Positions 47,126-59,454 of a stretch of 64,000 nucleotides of DNA are shown piece by piece; position 1 is the first letter of the stretch, and each line of letters opens with the position of its first letter. The DNA lies in the NCBI RefSeq assembly GCF_009727055.1, contig NC_052353.1, forward strand, positions 45,411,954-45,475,953, given 5' to 3'. The translations under genes were made by a program, and so were the position numbers. The notes beneath the pieces are model-generated. The model had not been told where the DNA came from and made no database searches. It saw only the letters and a list, made by a program, of their open reading frames with translations. The DNA comes from Benincasa hispida (taxonomy: Eukaryota > Streptophyta > Magnoliopsida > Cucurbitales > Cucurbitaceae).

Positions 47126-47363
47126 ATGGCACCAAATAAAGCTACATCCAAAGCAACTGCTACAAGCAGCTCCTATACGAGACATGTCACCCGGAGTCAC
47201 TCAAAGAAGATCTTGCACGAGCAAAAACAAGGCTCTGTCATTGCAGTGAAAATCTAAAAACATCTTATGGTATATCCTAAAGGCAGGATATCAAAGAAAA
47301 TCCTTTGTTCGACAACTTTGCACCTACTTCTGATCGATCAGAGAAAGAATCACACTTTGATGT
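47126..47363 (+). pseudogene. Gypsy (Tat-like) gag, N-terminal piece
   Basis: ATG at 47126 reads MAPNKATSKATATSSSYTRH and a TRSHSKKILHEQKQGS block, matching the N-terminus of a gag that is abundant in cucurbit genomes (recognised from memory). An in-frame stop lies near 47257 and frameshifts follow near 47310. The piece is interrupted at 47363 by a solo LTR with a GATGT target duplication and resumes at 48912. Confidence 0.8.
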
Positions 47364-48911
47364 TGAAGGGAATCGATGAAAGTCCTTGTGCGGAAACGTG
47401 GGGATCGGTCCCAATTTTTGTGTTCACACAATTTTGAATTACATAACAGAAAGATAAAATTATGCTTTGACAAACTAAAATTACAGCATGCTTTTTTAGA
47501 GAAATAGGGGGAAAATGGCTTACCATTGAAGAACACCTTCTTCGCGTAATTCCCTCGATTCATGATCACCAACGCTTCGATCTGGATCTTGAATTCAAAA
47601 TCCCAACAAGGGCACGACCACTTGAAAACCCTCTATATTCTCTTGGGATTGAGAATTCAAGCAAGAGTTGTGGGTTTTGTTTGAATTCTAGAGACAGGAG
47701 AGATAAGGAAGAAAGAGAAGCATTTTCTTCTCTGTATTTTTCTTGGAAAACAAAATAGAGAGATCAAACAACTGTCCGCAACCCCATAGTCCCGTGTATT
47801 GCTTTGAGAGAGATTAGGGGAGTCCTCCCGTTAATTAAATTAAAACAAATAATTTAATTTAATTTAATTTAATTTAGTTAATAATATATATATATATATA
47901 ATTAACACATAACCTATAGTTTTATTTTCTCTCATCATTACATGACATTTAATATAAATTATATTTATACTAAATTCAGTTATATGAATCTCGTCCATAG
48001 AACCTGTCTCTTATACACATCTAGATGTGTATAAGAGACAGGTATTATACATGTATTTCTATATCCACTGCATATAACCAGTCAAACGATGACCATTCAT
48101 AAATTACTCCTAAGTATAGCTGGGCCAAAATTACCATTTTTCCCCTATAGTTTCATCTAACTTCTTAAGTACCACCGATTCCTCTAATGAACAATAAGTC
48201 ATAGTTTAATTATGACCGAGTCCCTCTCAAGCCAAGAGAGGGTATGGCCACATAGTTCAAGCCCTAGAATTAGCACTTAAGAGAGCAATTTATCTACTTA
48301 CCTCGACATCAGGGAAAGAGTGAATTCTGTCTTGTGTAGTTGTGTTCCCAGCTCCCCAATCAGACGAATCCCCAAAATGGTAGGCATATTAAGTTGGCAA
48401 TCTGCCCACTCTCATCCATATAAATCAAAGGATCGCCTTCATAGGTAGGAGTTCACAACTCACTCAAGATTCAGGTCATGGTCACTTATGGTCATCCTGG
48501 TGAAATGTAAGTCTCTACTATTAACGGTGTTATATAATGAGACTAATCATTTCGTGGTCTAATCTTATACAAACTCTTTGTATAGGATATTTCCGCTCAC
48601 ATATCTTCACATGAATGATCAGGATCAAATCATTTGTAGCACTTTACAACACTTTTAATATCTACAAAGTGGGTCATATTCGTAGTGTCACCAGGATAAG
48701 GTACCCAGCCTTATCCATCTACTATAGACCTTTTAGGTTATTATTTAAACCAGATCCACTTGTATGTCTCTACATACTTTTTTAAATAACATAAAATAAC
48801 CTAGGATCTTAGTTTATTTGATTGAGTATATGCTCATAAAATAACAATTTATTTATACAATGTTTACAAACTATGAGAATACAAGAGATTTAGGACACAC
48901 CAATCCCAATA
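47364..48911 (-). mobile_element. Solo Copia LTR with 5-bp target duplication
   Basis: Flanked by GATGT on both sides (47359-47363 and 48912-48916), and gag reads continuously across when the insert is ignored. On the minus strand it begins TATTGGGATTGG and ends CCCTTCA, so its termini are TA...CA rather than TG...CA. It is colinear with the LTRs at 3653 and 44391. Its present 1548 bp include a foreign 38-bp adapter (48004-48041). Several hundred bases present at that place in sister LTRs appear to be missing there. Confidence 0.85.
48004..48041. other. Nextera mate-pair junction adapter (assembly artefact)
   Basis: CTGTCTCTTATACACATCT directly followed by its exact reverse complement AGATGTGTATAAGAGACAG. 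This is the 19-bp Tn5 mosaic end in tail-to-tail arrangement, identical to the circularisation junction of Illumina Nextera mate-pair libraries. It is not plant sequence. The bases on its two sides were joined by library circularisation and may not be neighbours in the genome. Confidence 0.97.
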
Positions 48912-50455
48912 GATGTAGTGTCTTTCATGATGGCTAACGTAATGGTCGAGTCAGTCATGGCAGAGATGGAGAGGAAGATAAATCTCTTAATGAAAGCTGT
49001 TGAGGAGCGAGACCATGAGATCGTGGCCTCAAGAGATCAAATGCAAGCTTGAGAAACTACGGAGACGATTCAAACTCTAATTGTCAAAGCCAATGACAAA
49101 GAAAATACTATTTTACAAGAAAGTCGGCCATAACAATCCACCTCTATGCCTCCCTATCAGTTCAACAGTTGCAAAATATGATAACAAACTCCATATGCAG
49201 TACGGAGGACTGTCAAAATCTTCTTTTATGTACTCCAAGTTGTACACAAAGAGAATCAACAATCTGAGAATGTCAGTTGGGTATCAACCTTCAAACTTCC
49301 AACAATTTGATGGAAAGGGGAATCCAAAACAACATGCTGCTCATTTCATTGAACCCTACAAAAATGCATGAACCAGAGGAGACCATCTAGTCAAGCAGTT
49401 GTCCGTACCTTGAAAGAAAATGTTTTCATTTGGTATACTAATCTAGACCCAGAAATGATTGGCAACTGGGAACAGTTGGAAAGCGAGAGTTCCTTAACTG
49501 CTTTTATAGCACTAGGCGTATTGTCAACATGTTGGAGTTTACAAGCACCAAAAAGCAGAAGGGAAAGTCGATCATTGACTAGATCAACCAATGGAAAGCT
49601 CTAAGTTTGGATCACAAAGATAGACTCACTGAATTATCCACAATGGAAATGTGCACCCAGGGCATGCACTGGTAGCTTTTTTACATCATACAAGGAATAA
49701 AACCTCGTATATTTGAGGAGTTGACGGCACACGCCCATGACATGGAGCTGAGCATTGCCAACAAGAGAACAAAAGATTTCCTAGTCCCTGAAAGAAGAAA
49801 AGACAATAATGAAATCAAAGGCACTAAAAAGATTGTAAATAGTGTCATAATGGAATCTATGGTCGTCAATACGACCCCACTATATTTTTCCTCCAAAGGA
49901 AGAGAACAAGATTTGAAAGAAAGCATGATGGCGGAAAGAATCATAGCCCAACTTTTAAAGAAACATAGGAGAAGGTTTATCCATTCCTTGATTCTGATGT
50001 TACAGATATGTTGGAACACTGCTGGAGAAGCAACTTATTCAGCTGTCAGAATGCAAACAACTGGAACAAGCAGGAATAGTAGACGATCCTAATTACTGCA
50101 AGTATCATCGAGTCATTAATCACCCAGTTGAAAAGTGCTTCGTGCTGAATGAGCTTCTTCTAATGTTAGCTTGTGAAAAGAAGATGGAGCTAGATATTGA
50201 TGAATTAGCTCAAACCAATCATACCGCAGTGGCAGTAACTTCAAATTTTTTTCCATCAACACCATTTTATGATCAAAGGGAAAGTTTGATCCAGTTTGGG
50301 ACTTTCGAACCAATAGTTATTCGGTTCTAGCAAAAGATCGTGATGAAAGACTACCAAGAGAAGAAAGAACCAATAGAAGAGGAGGACGAAGGGTGGATCC
50401 TTGTGACTCGACGAAATAAAGGAAAGTTAGATTCCGCCCAAAAGAATTTTTGCTT
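48912..50455 (+). pseudogene. Gypsy (Tat-like) gag, main part
   Basis: It resumes after the solo LTR with a VMAEMERKINLLMKAVEERD-type segment. Then come INNLRMSVGYQPSNFQQFDG, GNPKQHAAHFIE, the retrotrans_gag core (LKENVFIWYTNLDPEMIGNW), an MHW-type region, RAHDMELSI and KDFLVPE motifs, a YCKYHRVINHPVEKCF zinc-like motif (about 50095-50145), and EEEDEGWILVTRRNKGK near 50390. At least six frame changes or stops break it. Protease and pol are absent: a minus-strand Copia starts at about 50490. Confidence 0.9.
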
Positions 50456-50489
50456 TCGTCAAAATTTATGGAACAAAAAGAAAGCATGC

Positions 50490-52284
50490 AATAGCGAAAA
50501 CGAAGGATCAATAGCGTTCTAATTACATAAAAAACAAGAATAAGCATGCATAAAGGGTTAGAAATTACAATCTTTGTAGAATCCACCGCAAAATTCCTCT
50601 CCCAAGCTCGATCGACAACATCAACGACAAATCCTCGCTATTCTCCGGTTGAAGAACACAGTGGTGGGATCATTTTGTTAGTGAAGACAAGGGAATTTCA
50701 CTCTAGAAAAGTGGAGAGTAAAGAGATTTTGGTGGAAGAGTCAAGTGAAAAGTCAACATTTGAAAAACCAAACTATTTAAAGACAAAATTCATGCAAAAT
50801 CCCATTTTGCATGTCTTCCACCTCAAAATCCACTAGCATGTAATCTTAGGTGTCAAGTTTGGGAAGTGCCACTTCAAAGTCCACTTAGTTAGTGGAAAAA
50901 TCCAACAATTGGATTTTTCCACTAACTAATTTAAAAAATCAAGAAATCAGTTTTTCTTATGAAAAACATTTTCATAATTTAGAAAATACTTAAAAACAAA
51001 TTTAATATCACATATTAAATTGTTTTTGACACTAACTTTGATTAATCATATTAATCAAGTTTAAAAAATACTTTCATGCTAATGTTCAAGAATACTCTAA
51101 AAAATAATTAATTAATTAATTAATTAATTATTTAATTGTAATTATATCTCATATAAAATACAATTTTCCCTTAAGCCCGAATTTGAACATTTCAAATTCT
51201 TACTTCACCTAGTTCTTCAATTTTGTCCATTGTGAGCTAGCAAGGAGACCTGATGGACCTATAGATCATGGGCTCTAATGATCCGAGACTAACCAGTCAA
51301 ACTCTTTAACCTAGTCAATCAACATTCATTAACTAACAGGATTGTCCACTATAGCTTGTAATTGCACTCCCCTCACTATAGATATATTATGTGTCCATTT
51401 GATATAACCATGATAAGTAAGTCAACCTTTCACAAGTTGTTCGTAATAACAGTTAGGTCAAAAGTTGTTTTACACCCGAGATTACATCTTGCTCCTAAGT
51501 CCCATTGATTCTCTAATGAACAATTGGTTTGTGATCCAATCATTGAATAGAGTCCCGCTCGGGCCAATAAGAGGTTAGGGTCCCTTGTTCATGACTCGGA
51601 GTCAGCACTTAAGGGAACAACCTCTCTACTATCCTTAAAAGCGAGAGTGAATTCCATCTTACACCCTATGTCCCCAGCTATCTACCCGATCTTACCCCTA
51701 AAAAGGGAGGCTTATTGAGCCGACGCTGATGAGCCAACCCTCACCCATGAAAATCTAAGAATAATCCAGAATAAACATGAGTTCATAGTTAGCTCAGGAT
51801 TAAGGTCAAGTTACATAGGTCGTCACTTTGAAATAGTCTGTCTTAAACAGTAAACAATGTTATAAAGTAAGAGTGACTTAATGTTTGGTCTGATCTTATG
51901 CAAACTCATTGCATGGGACGCTCCCGCTTCTCATGTCAATACATGAACAAATCAAGATCACTTCATTTATAGCAATTTACAATAAATAGTAACGACTATA
52001 GAGTGGGTCGCATCCGATAGTGTTACTAGAATAAAGTACCCGACCTTATTCGTATACTATAGACCATTTTGGCTATTTACTAAACTTGATCCACTCTTAT
52101 CTCCACATAAAGTTCATATATTCATATAATAGTCATGGATCTTTAGTTTATTGGATTTAGACTTTACAAGTGCAATTCACATATTCAATAACAATTTTAT
52201 TGAATAAACGTCAATAACATCTTTATTGATAATAGAATATGTTTAACATGAAAAACTGCGAGTTTTAGGACATACAACCCAACA
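50490..52284 (-). mobile_element. Copia 3' LTR, family B (minus)
   Basis: On the minus strand it starts TGTTGGGTTGTATGTCC at 52284, right after polypurine sequence AAGTGGGAGTT (52285-52295). It runs down to about 50490. It shares the start and interior with the fragment at 34103-35092. Includes a (TTAA)n run (51109-51134). The far end and target duplication are not certain. Confidence 0.75.
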
Positions 52285-55200
52285 AACTCCCACTTAGACT
52301 ATCCAGTGGATTTTACATATATATACAATGTTGAGTAATGAGAGAATAAATACAATAAACTAGGGCATCAGATACCCAGTACTTCTCCCACTTTCCCTAG
52401 TTCTACATATTTTGCAGCCCTAGTCCCACTAGGTGACCCTCGAACACTTTAGCCGAGAAGGCCTTTATAAATGGATCAGCCAAATTGTTTGTAGAGGTAA
52501 TCTATGTGACAATCACATCTCCTCGATGTATGATCTCTCTGATGAGATGGTACTTGTGCTTGATGTGTTTTCTGCGCTTATGGCTTATAGGTTCCTTTGA
52601 GTTAGCCATTGCACCATTATTATCACAATAAATAATGATAGGCAGATGCATATTTCGAACAACTTCCAAATCGGTCAAAAACTTTCTGAGCCATACCGCT
52701 ACTTTTGCTGCTTCACTGGAAACTACATACTCAGCTTCCATGGTGGAGTCAGCAATACAACTTTGCTTGATACTCCTCCACACTATAGCTCCTTCGTTCA
52801 GAGTGAATACTAACCCCGAAGTAGATTTTCTAGAATCTATATTGGTCTGAAAGTCAGAATCAGTGTATTTAGTAAGGATTAGATCCTTAGCACCATACAC
52901 GAGCATATAGATCTTATTCTCCGAAGAGATATTTTAACGGCAGTTCAATGATCATATCTAGGATTGGACTGATATTTGCTGACAATTCCAACTGCATAGC
53001 ATATGTGGAGACAAGTACACAACATAGCATACATTAAACTCCCTACTGCTGATGCATATGGAATTTGTTTCATAACCTCAACCTCTTGAGGTGTCTTAGG
53101 ACACTGTTCCTTAGACAAATGAATTCCATGCCTGAAAGGCAATATACCTTTCTTAGAATCTTGCATTTTATATCGAGACAACATCTTGTCTACATAAGAT
53201 GCCTGAGACAAGGCTATCATTCTATTCTTAGGGTTCTGAACGATTCGGATCCTAAGAACATACTGTGCTTCTCCAAAATCCTTCATTTGGAATTGCGTGG
53301 CTAGCCATATCTTAATATCAGCTAGAAATTCTACATTCCCAATGAGTAGAATATCATCAACATATAGAACCAGAAAAGCTACAGTATTATTGACAATCTT
53401 CTTGTAAACACAAGGTTCATCAGCATTCTGTTCAAAGCCATAAGATTTGATCGCAGTATCAGTTCTCATGTTCCAGGATCGAGACACTTGTTTTAGCCCA
53501 TAAATGGATCTATTAAGCTTGCAAACCTTTTGCTCTTGACACTGTGCAATAAACCCCTCTGGTTGAGACATATAGATACTCTCTTCAAGATAGCCATTCA
53601 AAAAAGTTGTCTTGACATCCATTTATTAGATTTCATAATCATAAAAAGTGGCAATAGACAAGAGTATCCTAATAGACTTGATCATGGCAACCGGAGAGAA
53701 GGTTTCCTCATAGTATACCCACTCTCTTTAAGAAAACCCTTTTGCCACGAGTCTAGCTTTATAGGTCTATATCTTACCAGCTTGGTCTCGTTTTCTCTTG
53801 TAGATCCATTTGCAACCAATGGGTTTTACCCCTTCTAGTTGATCTACAAGATTCCAAACTAAATTAAGTACAGTGACTCCATTTTGAGGTCCATGGCTTT
53901 TATCCACTGGTATTTATCCACATCACTCATTGCTTGTTTAAAAGTCAATGGATCCTCTAAGTCATCATCAGGTATGACGACCTGAGTTTCAGTTAAACCC
54001 ATGTACCGGTCAGGCTGTTGCACAACCCTCCCACTACATCGATGAATTCTCAACTCTTGAGAATGATGTGAAATATAAGTTCCATCAACAACTCTTGTTG
54101 AAGGACTGTTGTTGAAGGACCTGCTTGATCAAAAACTCTTGTTGATCTATCTGTAGTTTCTCCGGTTATCTCACTTAATACTAGCTTACTACGAGGTTGA
54201 TGATTTTTAATGTGATCTTCCTCTAGAAATGTTGCATTTGTTGACACAAATATTTTATCTTCCTAAGGATCATAAAAGTAACCACCTTTTGTTTCTTTGG
54301 GATAGCCTACAAATAGGCATACCTTTGAACAGTGTTCCAGCTTCTATGGAATTTGTACTGACATATGTGCTGGACAATCCCAATTCGTGAAGTGACGTAA
54401 ACTACCTTTACGTCCTCTCCAAAACTCATATAGTGTTTCAAAAACACTTTTCGACAGAACCATGTTCAATATATACACCGCAGTCCCTACTGCGTGGCCC
54501 CAAAAAGAACTTGGCAACTGAGCATAATTCATCATAGAAAAAACCATGTCCAACAATGTTCTATTTCTCCTTTCTGTAACACTATTTTGTTGAGATGTGT
54601 CAGGTGCTGTGAGTTGTGATTGAATTCCGTGTTCTATCAAATAGTCCTAGAATTTTAAGTCCATGTACTCACCACCTCGATCTCATCGAAGTGTTTTAAT
54701 CTTTTTACCTAATTAGTTCTCAACCTTTGCCTTATATTCCTTGAACTTTTCAAGTGTATTAGACTTATGATGTATTAGGTAAATGTAGTCATATCTTGAA
54801 TAATCATCGATGAAGCTGATGAAATATTCATACCTTCCTCTCGCTTTAACATTCATCGGACCACAAAGGTCTGAATGTACCAGTTATAAGGGTTCTTTGG
54901 CTTTAAGACTTTTTCCAGTAAAAGATCTTCTGGTCATCTTACCCTCGAGACAAGATTCACATGGCGGTAAAGAGCTCTCTTTTAACTGGTTTAGAAGTCT
55001 TCTCTTAACCAATCTCCCAATTTTATTGAGATTAATGTGACCTAGTCTTAAGTGCCAAAGATAGGTACTTGGAGAAATTTTGAGTTTCTTATTTTGAGTT
55101 TCAGCTATTTTAAACATCTCTATATTTAAAACAACTTTTACCTCAGTTGGTTTTAACACATATAAGTTATTCTCTAGATTTGCATAACATACTATATTAC

Positions 55201-55370
55201 ATTTTGAGATAATGAACATTTCATTCTATTCAAAAGAAACTTTGTAATTTTGTTTTAGCAAACATGAGATAGAAAGTAAATTCCTTTTCATAAAAGGAAT
55301 GTAATAAACATTTTCAAGTAAAATGTGTCTATCTCCAATAAATAACTTTATATCTCCCACTGTTTTAGTA
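52285..55370 (-). pseudogene. Copia pol (GAG-pre-integrase, integrase, RT, RNase H), minus strand
   Basis: On the minus strand from high to low coordinate: HLRLGHINLNKIG and CESCLEGKMTRRSF (GAG-pre-integrase, about 55060-54930); a decayed integrase core to 54344 (GIQSQLTAPDTSQQNSVTE, RTLLDMVFSMMNYAQLPSSF); a linker at 54247-53859 (YMGLTETQVVIPDDD); RT from 53622 (MDVKTTFLNGYLEESIYMSQ, SIYGLKQVSRSWN, LVLYVDDILLIGN, RIRIVQNPKNR); and RNase H from 52906 (STSGLVFTLNEGAIVWRS, ADSTMEAEYV, KHIKHKYHLIREIIHRGDV). Gag and the 5' LTR are missing; it stops at about 55370 against Tat-like LTR sequence. The core is broken by about six stops or frameshifts. YVDD is intact in RT. Confidence 0.95.
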
Positions 55371-55690
55371 GAAATATCAGGAAGATCAATAAGCCCAAAG
55401 ATTGATCATCCAAGAAGATCGCAAAGACCGGTCATCGAAGAAGATCAACATGCGCAAAGGCTGATCATTGAAGAAGTTCGACAAGCTCAAAGGCCGATCA
55501 TTGAAGAAGATCAACAAACCCAAAGGCCGATCATCCAGGAAGATCAAACCAGCTTAAGGAGTAAAGTTTATTTTGAAGGCATCAAAGAATTACGCATTAG
55601 AGATTGTATTCACTAGACTGAAATTAATATAAATAAAAAGTTCAAATTCCACAAAACAAGTTTATCTGGAAACCTCGTACGAACAAAATG
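55371..55690 (+). mobile_element. Tat/Ogre-like Gypsy LTR end (second copy)
   Basis: Resembles 46850-47055: degraded 33-bp repeats (55378-55560), a TTTATTTTGAAGGCATCAAAG block, then CAAATTCCACAAAAC and CTCGTACGAACAAAA, after which similarity stops. Probably the right end of the 3' LTR of the element whose gag is at 47126-50455. Confidence 0.65.
55378..55560 (+). repeat. 33-bp tandem repeat, decayed copy
   Basis: About five units of 26-33 bp (GAAGAAGATCAACAAACCC, then AAAGGCCGATCAT); one unit has a 7-bp deletion. Same family as 46709-46930. Confidence 0.75.
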
Positions 55691-56149
55691 ATATTGTTAA
55701 ATTGCAACAATTTGGTATTTGTAGGCAATAATTTTACAAAAAGAGAAAAATAAAAAAATAAAAAAGGAGAAAAAAATCAAACATGAAATTGTAAGATATA
55801 TATTACATTGATTAAATTATTAAAAAAAAAAGTTTCCTTGAACCTTGTACTTCTTATAAAAAATACTTGAACTTCCAAAAGTTTAAAAAATACTTTAAAC
55901 TTTAAACGATGGTCCAAAAATATTCTTACCATTAGTGTTTTATTTTAAAATTACTCTAAACATTCAATCGTCTAAAAAACAAATTTAAGAAATATGAAAA
56001 ATAATAATATTGATAATTATTTGTGTTTTGTTTCAAAAATATTTTAGGGGGTTTGTTTCTGTAATTTTTCCTTTATAAAAAATGGGCAAATTTCCAAAAA
56101 ATTCACTAGGAAAAAATTGGTAACCATACAGTAAAAAAAGATTTTTTTT
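55691..56149. other. AT-rich intergenic DNA
   Basis: No gene recognised. It may include the outermost left part of the neighbouring MULE (GGGCAAATTTCC near 56083), but no right-hand counterpart supports that. Confidence 0.4.
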
Positions 56150-56245
56150 TAAATAATTTTTTTTTAATATATAATGACAAAAATATGGTTGGAGGGAAAG
56201 TACTCCCAAAAATAGGTTTTTAAATCGTGTACCCGGTACACGATT
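56150..56245 (+). repeat. MULE left terminal inverted repeat
   Basis: Counterpart of 61262-61387 on the opposite strand; see the element entry for the shared blocks. Confidence 0.8.
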
Positions 56246-56382
56246 AGTACTAAATCGTGTACCAGGTATACGAGTTCCTGTCCATCTGGTATGCTCAGTC
56301 TGCCGTGGCAGTCATGCAGGGTTGACTAAGGTAATCGTGTACCCCAGTACACGATTACCTTAAGTCGTGTACCCGGTACACA
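56225..56382. repeat. Four palindromic CGTGTACCCGGTACACG units
   Basis: Near-perfect palindromes at 56225-56243 and 56365-56382 and degenerate ones at 56255-56273 and 56335-56353. One more decayed unit lies in the right end (about 61255-61275). Their position just inside the terminal repeat is where MULE transposases would be expected to bind; that role is inferred. Confidence 0.7.
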
Positions 56383-57289
56383 ACTTCCTCCTCCATTAAA
56401 TCCCGCCGCGACCCTTCTTCTTCCTCATTCGACCTTATGCCTTCTTCGTCTAATATCAAGCTTTTTGCCTTCTTTTTTTGCGTTTCTCCATCCAAAATTC
56501 CGAAATCTTCCTCATTTTTCTTCTGTCTTGTGCATCCAAACGCCTCCATTTGCTCGTCCGTCCAAAATTGTTCGAAATCGTCCTCTATTTGTTCGTCCGT
56601 CCAAAATCGTCCAAACGCTTCTGTGGTAAAATTCTTTCTCTAGTTGTTTTTCAATATATAATCTTCCTATATATATCATTTTATTTGCATTTGGGTTGAA
56701 CTTGATGTGTAGTTTATGGATCCATGATTTATTTGTTGGTTGAATCTAGAAATATATGTATATATTTGTCGGGTTGATTTTGTCTAATGTAGTTTATGAA
56801 CTTAGAAATTAGATTTTGTTGGGCTGATTTTGTTGGGCTATTTTTCTGGATGATTATGTTTATTTATTTGTTTGACTATTTTTTTTATGATTAATTCGTT
56901 GGATGATTATGTATTTGTTGGGTTGAATGTAGAAATATATGTATATGTTTATAAAAATACAGTTTATTTATATATATATATATATTATTTTGTTTGCATT
57001 TGGGCTGAATTAAATGTATAATTCATGAATATATTATTTTGTTTTTATTTGGGCTATTTAAATTTATAGTTTATGGATCTTAGATTTGGGTATGGATCTT
57101 AGATTTGAGCGGATTTAAACGTATAGTTTATGAATCTTAGATTTTGGCTGATTTAAATTATAATATTTAGATCTTATATGTTGAACTTAGAAATTGGATT
57201 TTGTTGGGTTGACATATTAACATTTTTTTTTTGTCAACAGTTGAAAAAATCATAATAAATAGTCGATACGTCCTGAAGATTTAGTTATT

Positions 57290-59250
57290 CTTGAACCTAG
57301 AAATGATGGAGATAGTAACATTGACGTTGAAATTGATGAATTATTTGGAAACGTAGTGGGGAACATAATCTTGAGTTGGTACCATCGGAAATGTTCACCC
57401 AAATAGTTTGGGAAATGACAAATTCAATGTGTGAACTAGGGTCTAATTTGGAAGAATCATATAGGTGTAGATAACTGTAGTTTAATACAAAAAGGAATGT
57501 TGTTTAATACGAAAATTTACAGCTTGCTGTAAAAAAAATATTGTGTGACAGAACACTACGAAATTGTTGTAGTGGAATCAAATCAAGATCTTTGGTATGT
57601 TAAATGTAAATCATGGAGTGACGATTGTGCTTGGACGTTACGGGCATGTCGACGTAAAACTCATGGAATGTTCGAAATCACCAAACTTCAAGGAGAACAC
57701 TCATGTTTGTTTTCAGAATTGACGCAGGATCATTCACAGCTTGATTCAAATTTTATGAGTATTGAAATTCAAATTTTGGTTAGAGTTGATCCTGTGACCC
57801 TACTCCAAGAAGCCATTAAAAAACAATATGGTTATAATGTTAATTATAGACAGGTGTGACAAGCGAAGAGAAAAGCATTGATTGCTATGTTTGGTGATTG
57901 GGAGAAATCATATTCGGAGCTTCCGTATTGGTTAAGTGCTCTTATTCATTACAATCCAGAAACACGAACAGATTGGTTTTTCCTTTCCTCTAATGTGCCA
58001 GGTACGACTATTTTTTAACGAGATTTTTGGTCCTTTGGTCCTGCAAGAGAAGGGTTCAACCATTGTAGGCCATTAATCCAGATCGATGGAACTCATCTCT
58101 ACGGAAATTATTGACAACCTTATCTATTAATGCAAACGGACATATATTTCCCCTTGCTTTTGCTATTGTCGAAGGTGAAAATTCGTCCAGTTGGTCATGG
58201 TTTTTATGGGCATTGCATGAATATGTTACCCAAAGAGAGGTATTTGCTTGATTTCTAATAGACATAAGGGCATTCTTGCTGCAATTAATAATGAAGAAAT
58301 TGGTTGGAGTGAACCAGAGCGTACCATCGATATTGTCTTCTCCATGTTGCCAGTAAATTCAATATGAAATACAAATCAAAGCAACTAAAAAAATTGGTGT
58401 TTAAGGCAGGAAATCAATACCAAAGGCGTAAGTTCATTCGGTGCATGAAAGAATTGAAACAATTGCACCCTGAATATCTTGAATATTTTTCAGACATTGA
58501 CTTAGAAAAATGGACTCAGTCACATGACGGTGGGTATCGCTGTGGGTGGATGACAAGCAATGCATGAACGGTGTTTTCAAAGGTGCTAGAATATTACCAA
58601 TTACTTCTTTGGTTAGGCTAACATCCTATCGCACAATACTGTATTTTGAACGCTGGAGACAAGAAATCAGCGAAGCACTCGATCTTGGGGACATATATGT
58701 AGAATATGCCCTAAAAAAACTTAAGAGGCGGGAAAAACGAGCATCTGCACATACAGTGACATCCATTGACAGGGAAAGTCAAACTTTCAAAGTATAAACT
58801 GGCATAAATATGATTTCTATTTTCTCCCTATAAATGACAGCACGCTCAAGTTTTGAGCTTGAAAGAAGGAACATGTTTTTGCAATAAGTGGCAATCATTC
58901 AAGATTCCATGCTCTCATGTAATTGCAGTTTGTAATTACATGCGTATGACATACCTACCACATATTGATGAATGCTACAAATTGTCCAATTTCAAGCGTT
59001 GTTATGAAGGTCGCTTCCATCCAATTCAACACCCAGATTATTGGCCAGAATTATCATTTACATAAGTTCGTCCAAATGCAGATTTACTAAGAGAATAAGG
59101 TTGGCCAAAAAGTACGCGCATTCATAATGAAATGGATTGAAGAGAGGCAAGCCAAAAAGTGTGATGTACAATTTGCAAGAGAGAAGGACATAACAGACGC
59201 ACTTGTTCACAACGTACACTGGATGCTTCGTCTTCGGACCATTAGGTGTA
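57290..59250 (+). pseudogene. MuDR-type MULE transposase, degraded
   Basis: In order: a MuDR N-terminal block (YEIVVVESNQDLWYVKCKSW, CAWTLRACRRKTHG, FEITKLQGEHSC, QDHSQLDS; 57545-57859), a stop where the conserved Trp codon is expected (TGA, 57857), AMFGDWEKSYSELPYW, LIQIDGTHLYGNY (DDE first Asp, about 58075), GNQYQRRKFIRCMKELKQ, LEKWTQSHDGGYRCG and a SWIM motif (CFCNKWQSFKIPCSHV, 58867-58920). It then reaches YKLSNFKRCYEG and HPDYWPEL. Many stops and frameshifts, so no active enzyme. It is followed directly by the PMD region, the usual order in PMD-carrying MULEs. Confidence 0.92.
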
Positions 59251-59454
59251 TTTTTTTTTTATTTGTATATCTTATGTACTTGTATTTTTTATGTACTTAT
59301 ATTTTTCATGTAATTGTATATTTTATATATTTGTATTCTTTATGTACGTATAATGAATTTATGTAATGAATTTATTTTATGTAATTGTATCTTTTTATGT
59401 ATCTTTTATGTCATGGATTTTATTATGTAATGTAATTTGAACTTCTTAGGTAAT

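Noticed and set aside
48004..48041. Perfect 38-bp palindrome as a biological hairpin or terminator
   Set aside because: Identical to a sequencing-library adapter, so treated as an artefact.
56355..56699. Short frames on both strands after the MULE left end
   Set aside because: Probably leader of the MULE transcript. Low-complexity Ser/Phe-rich peptides with no domain.
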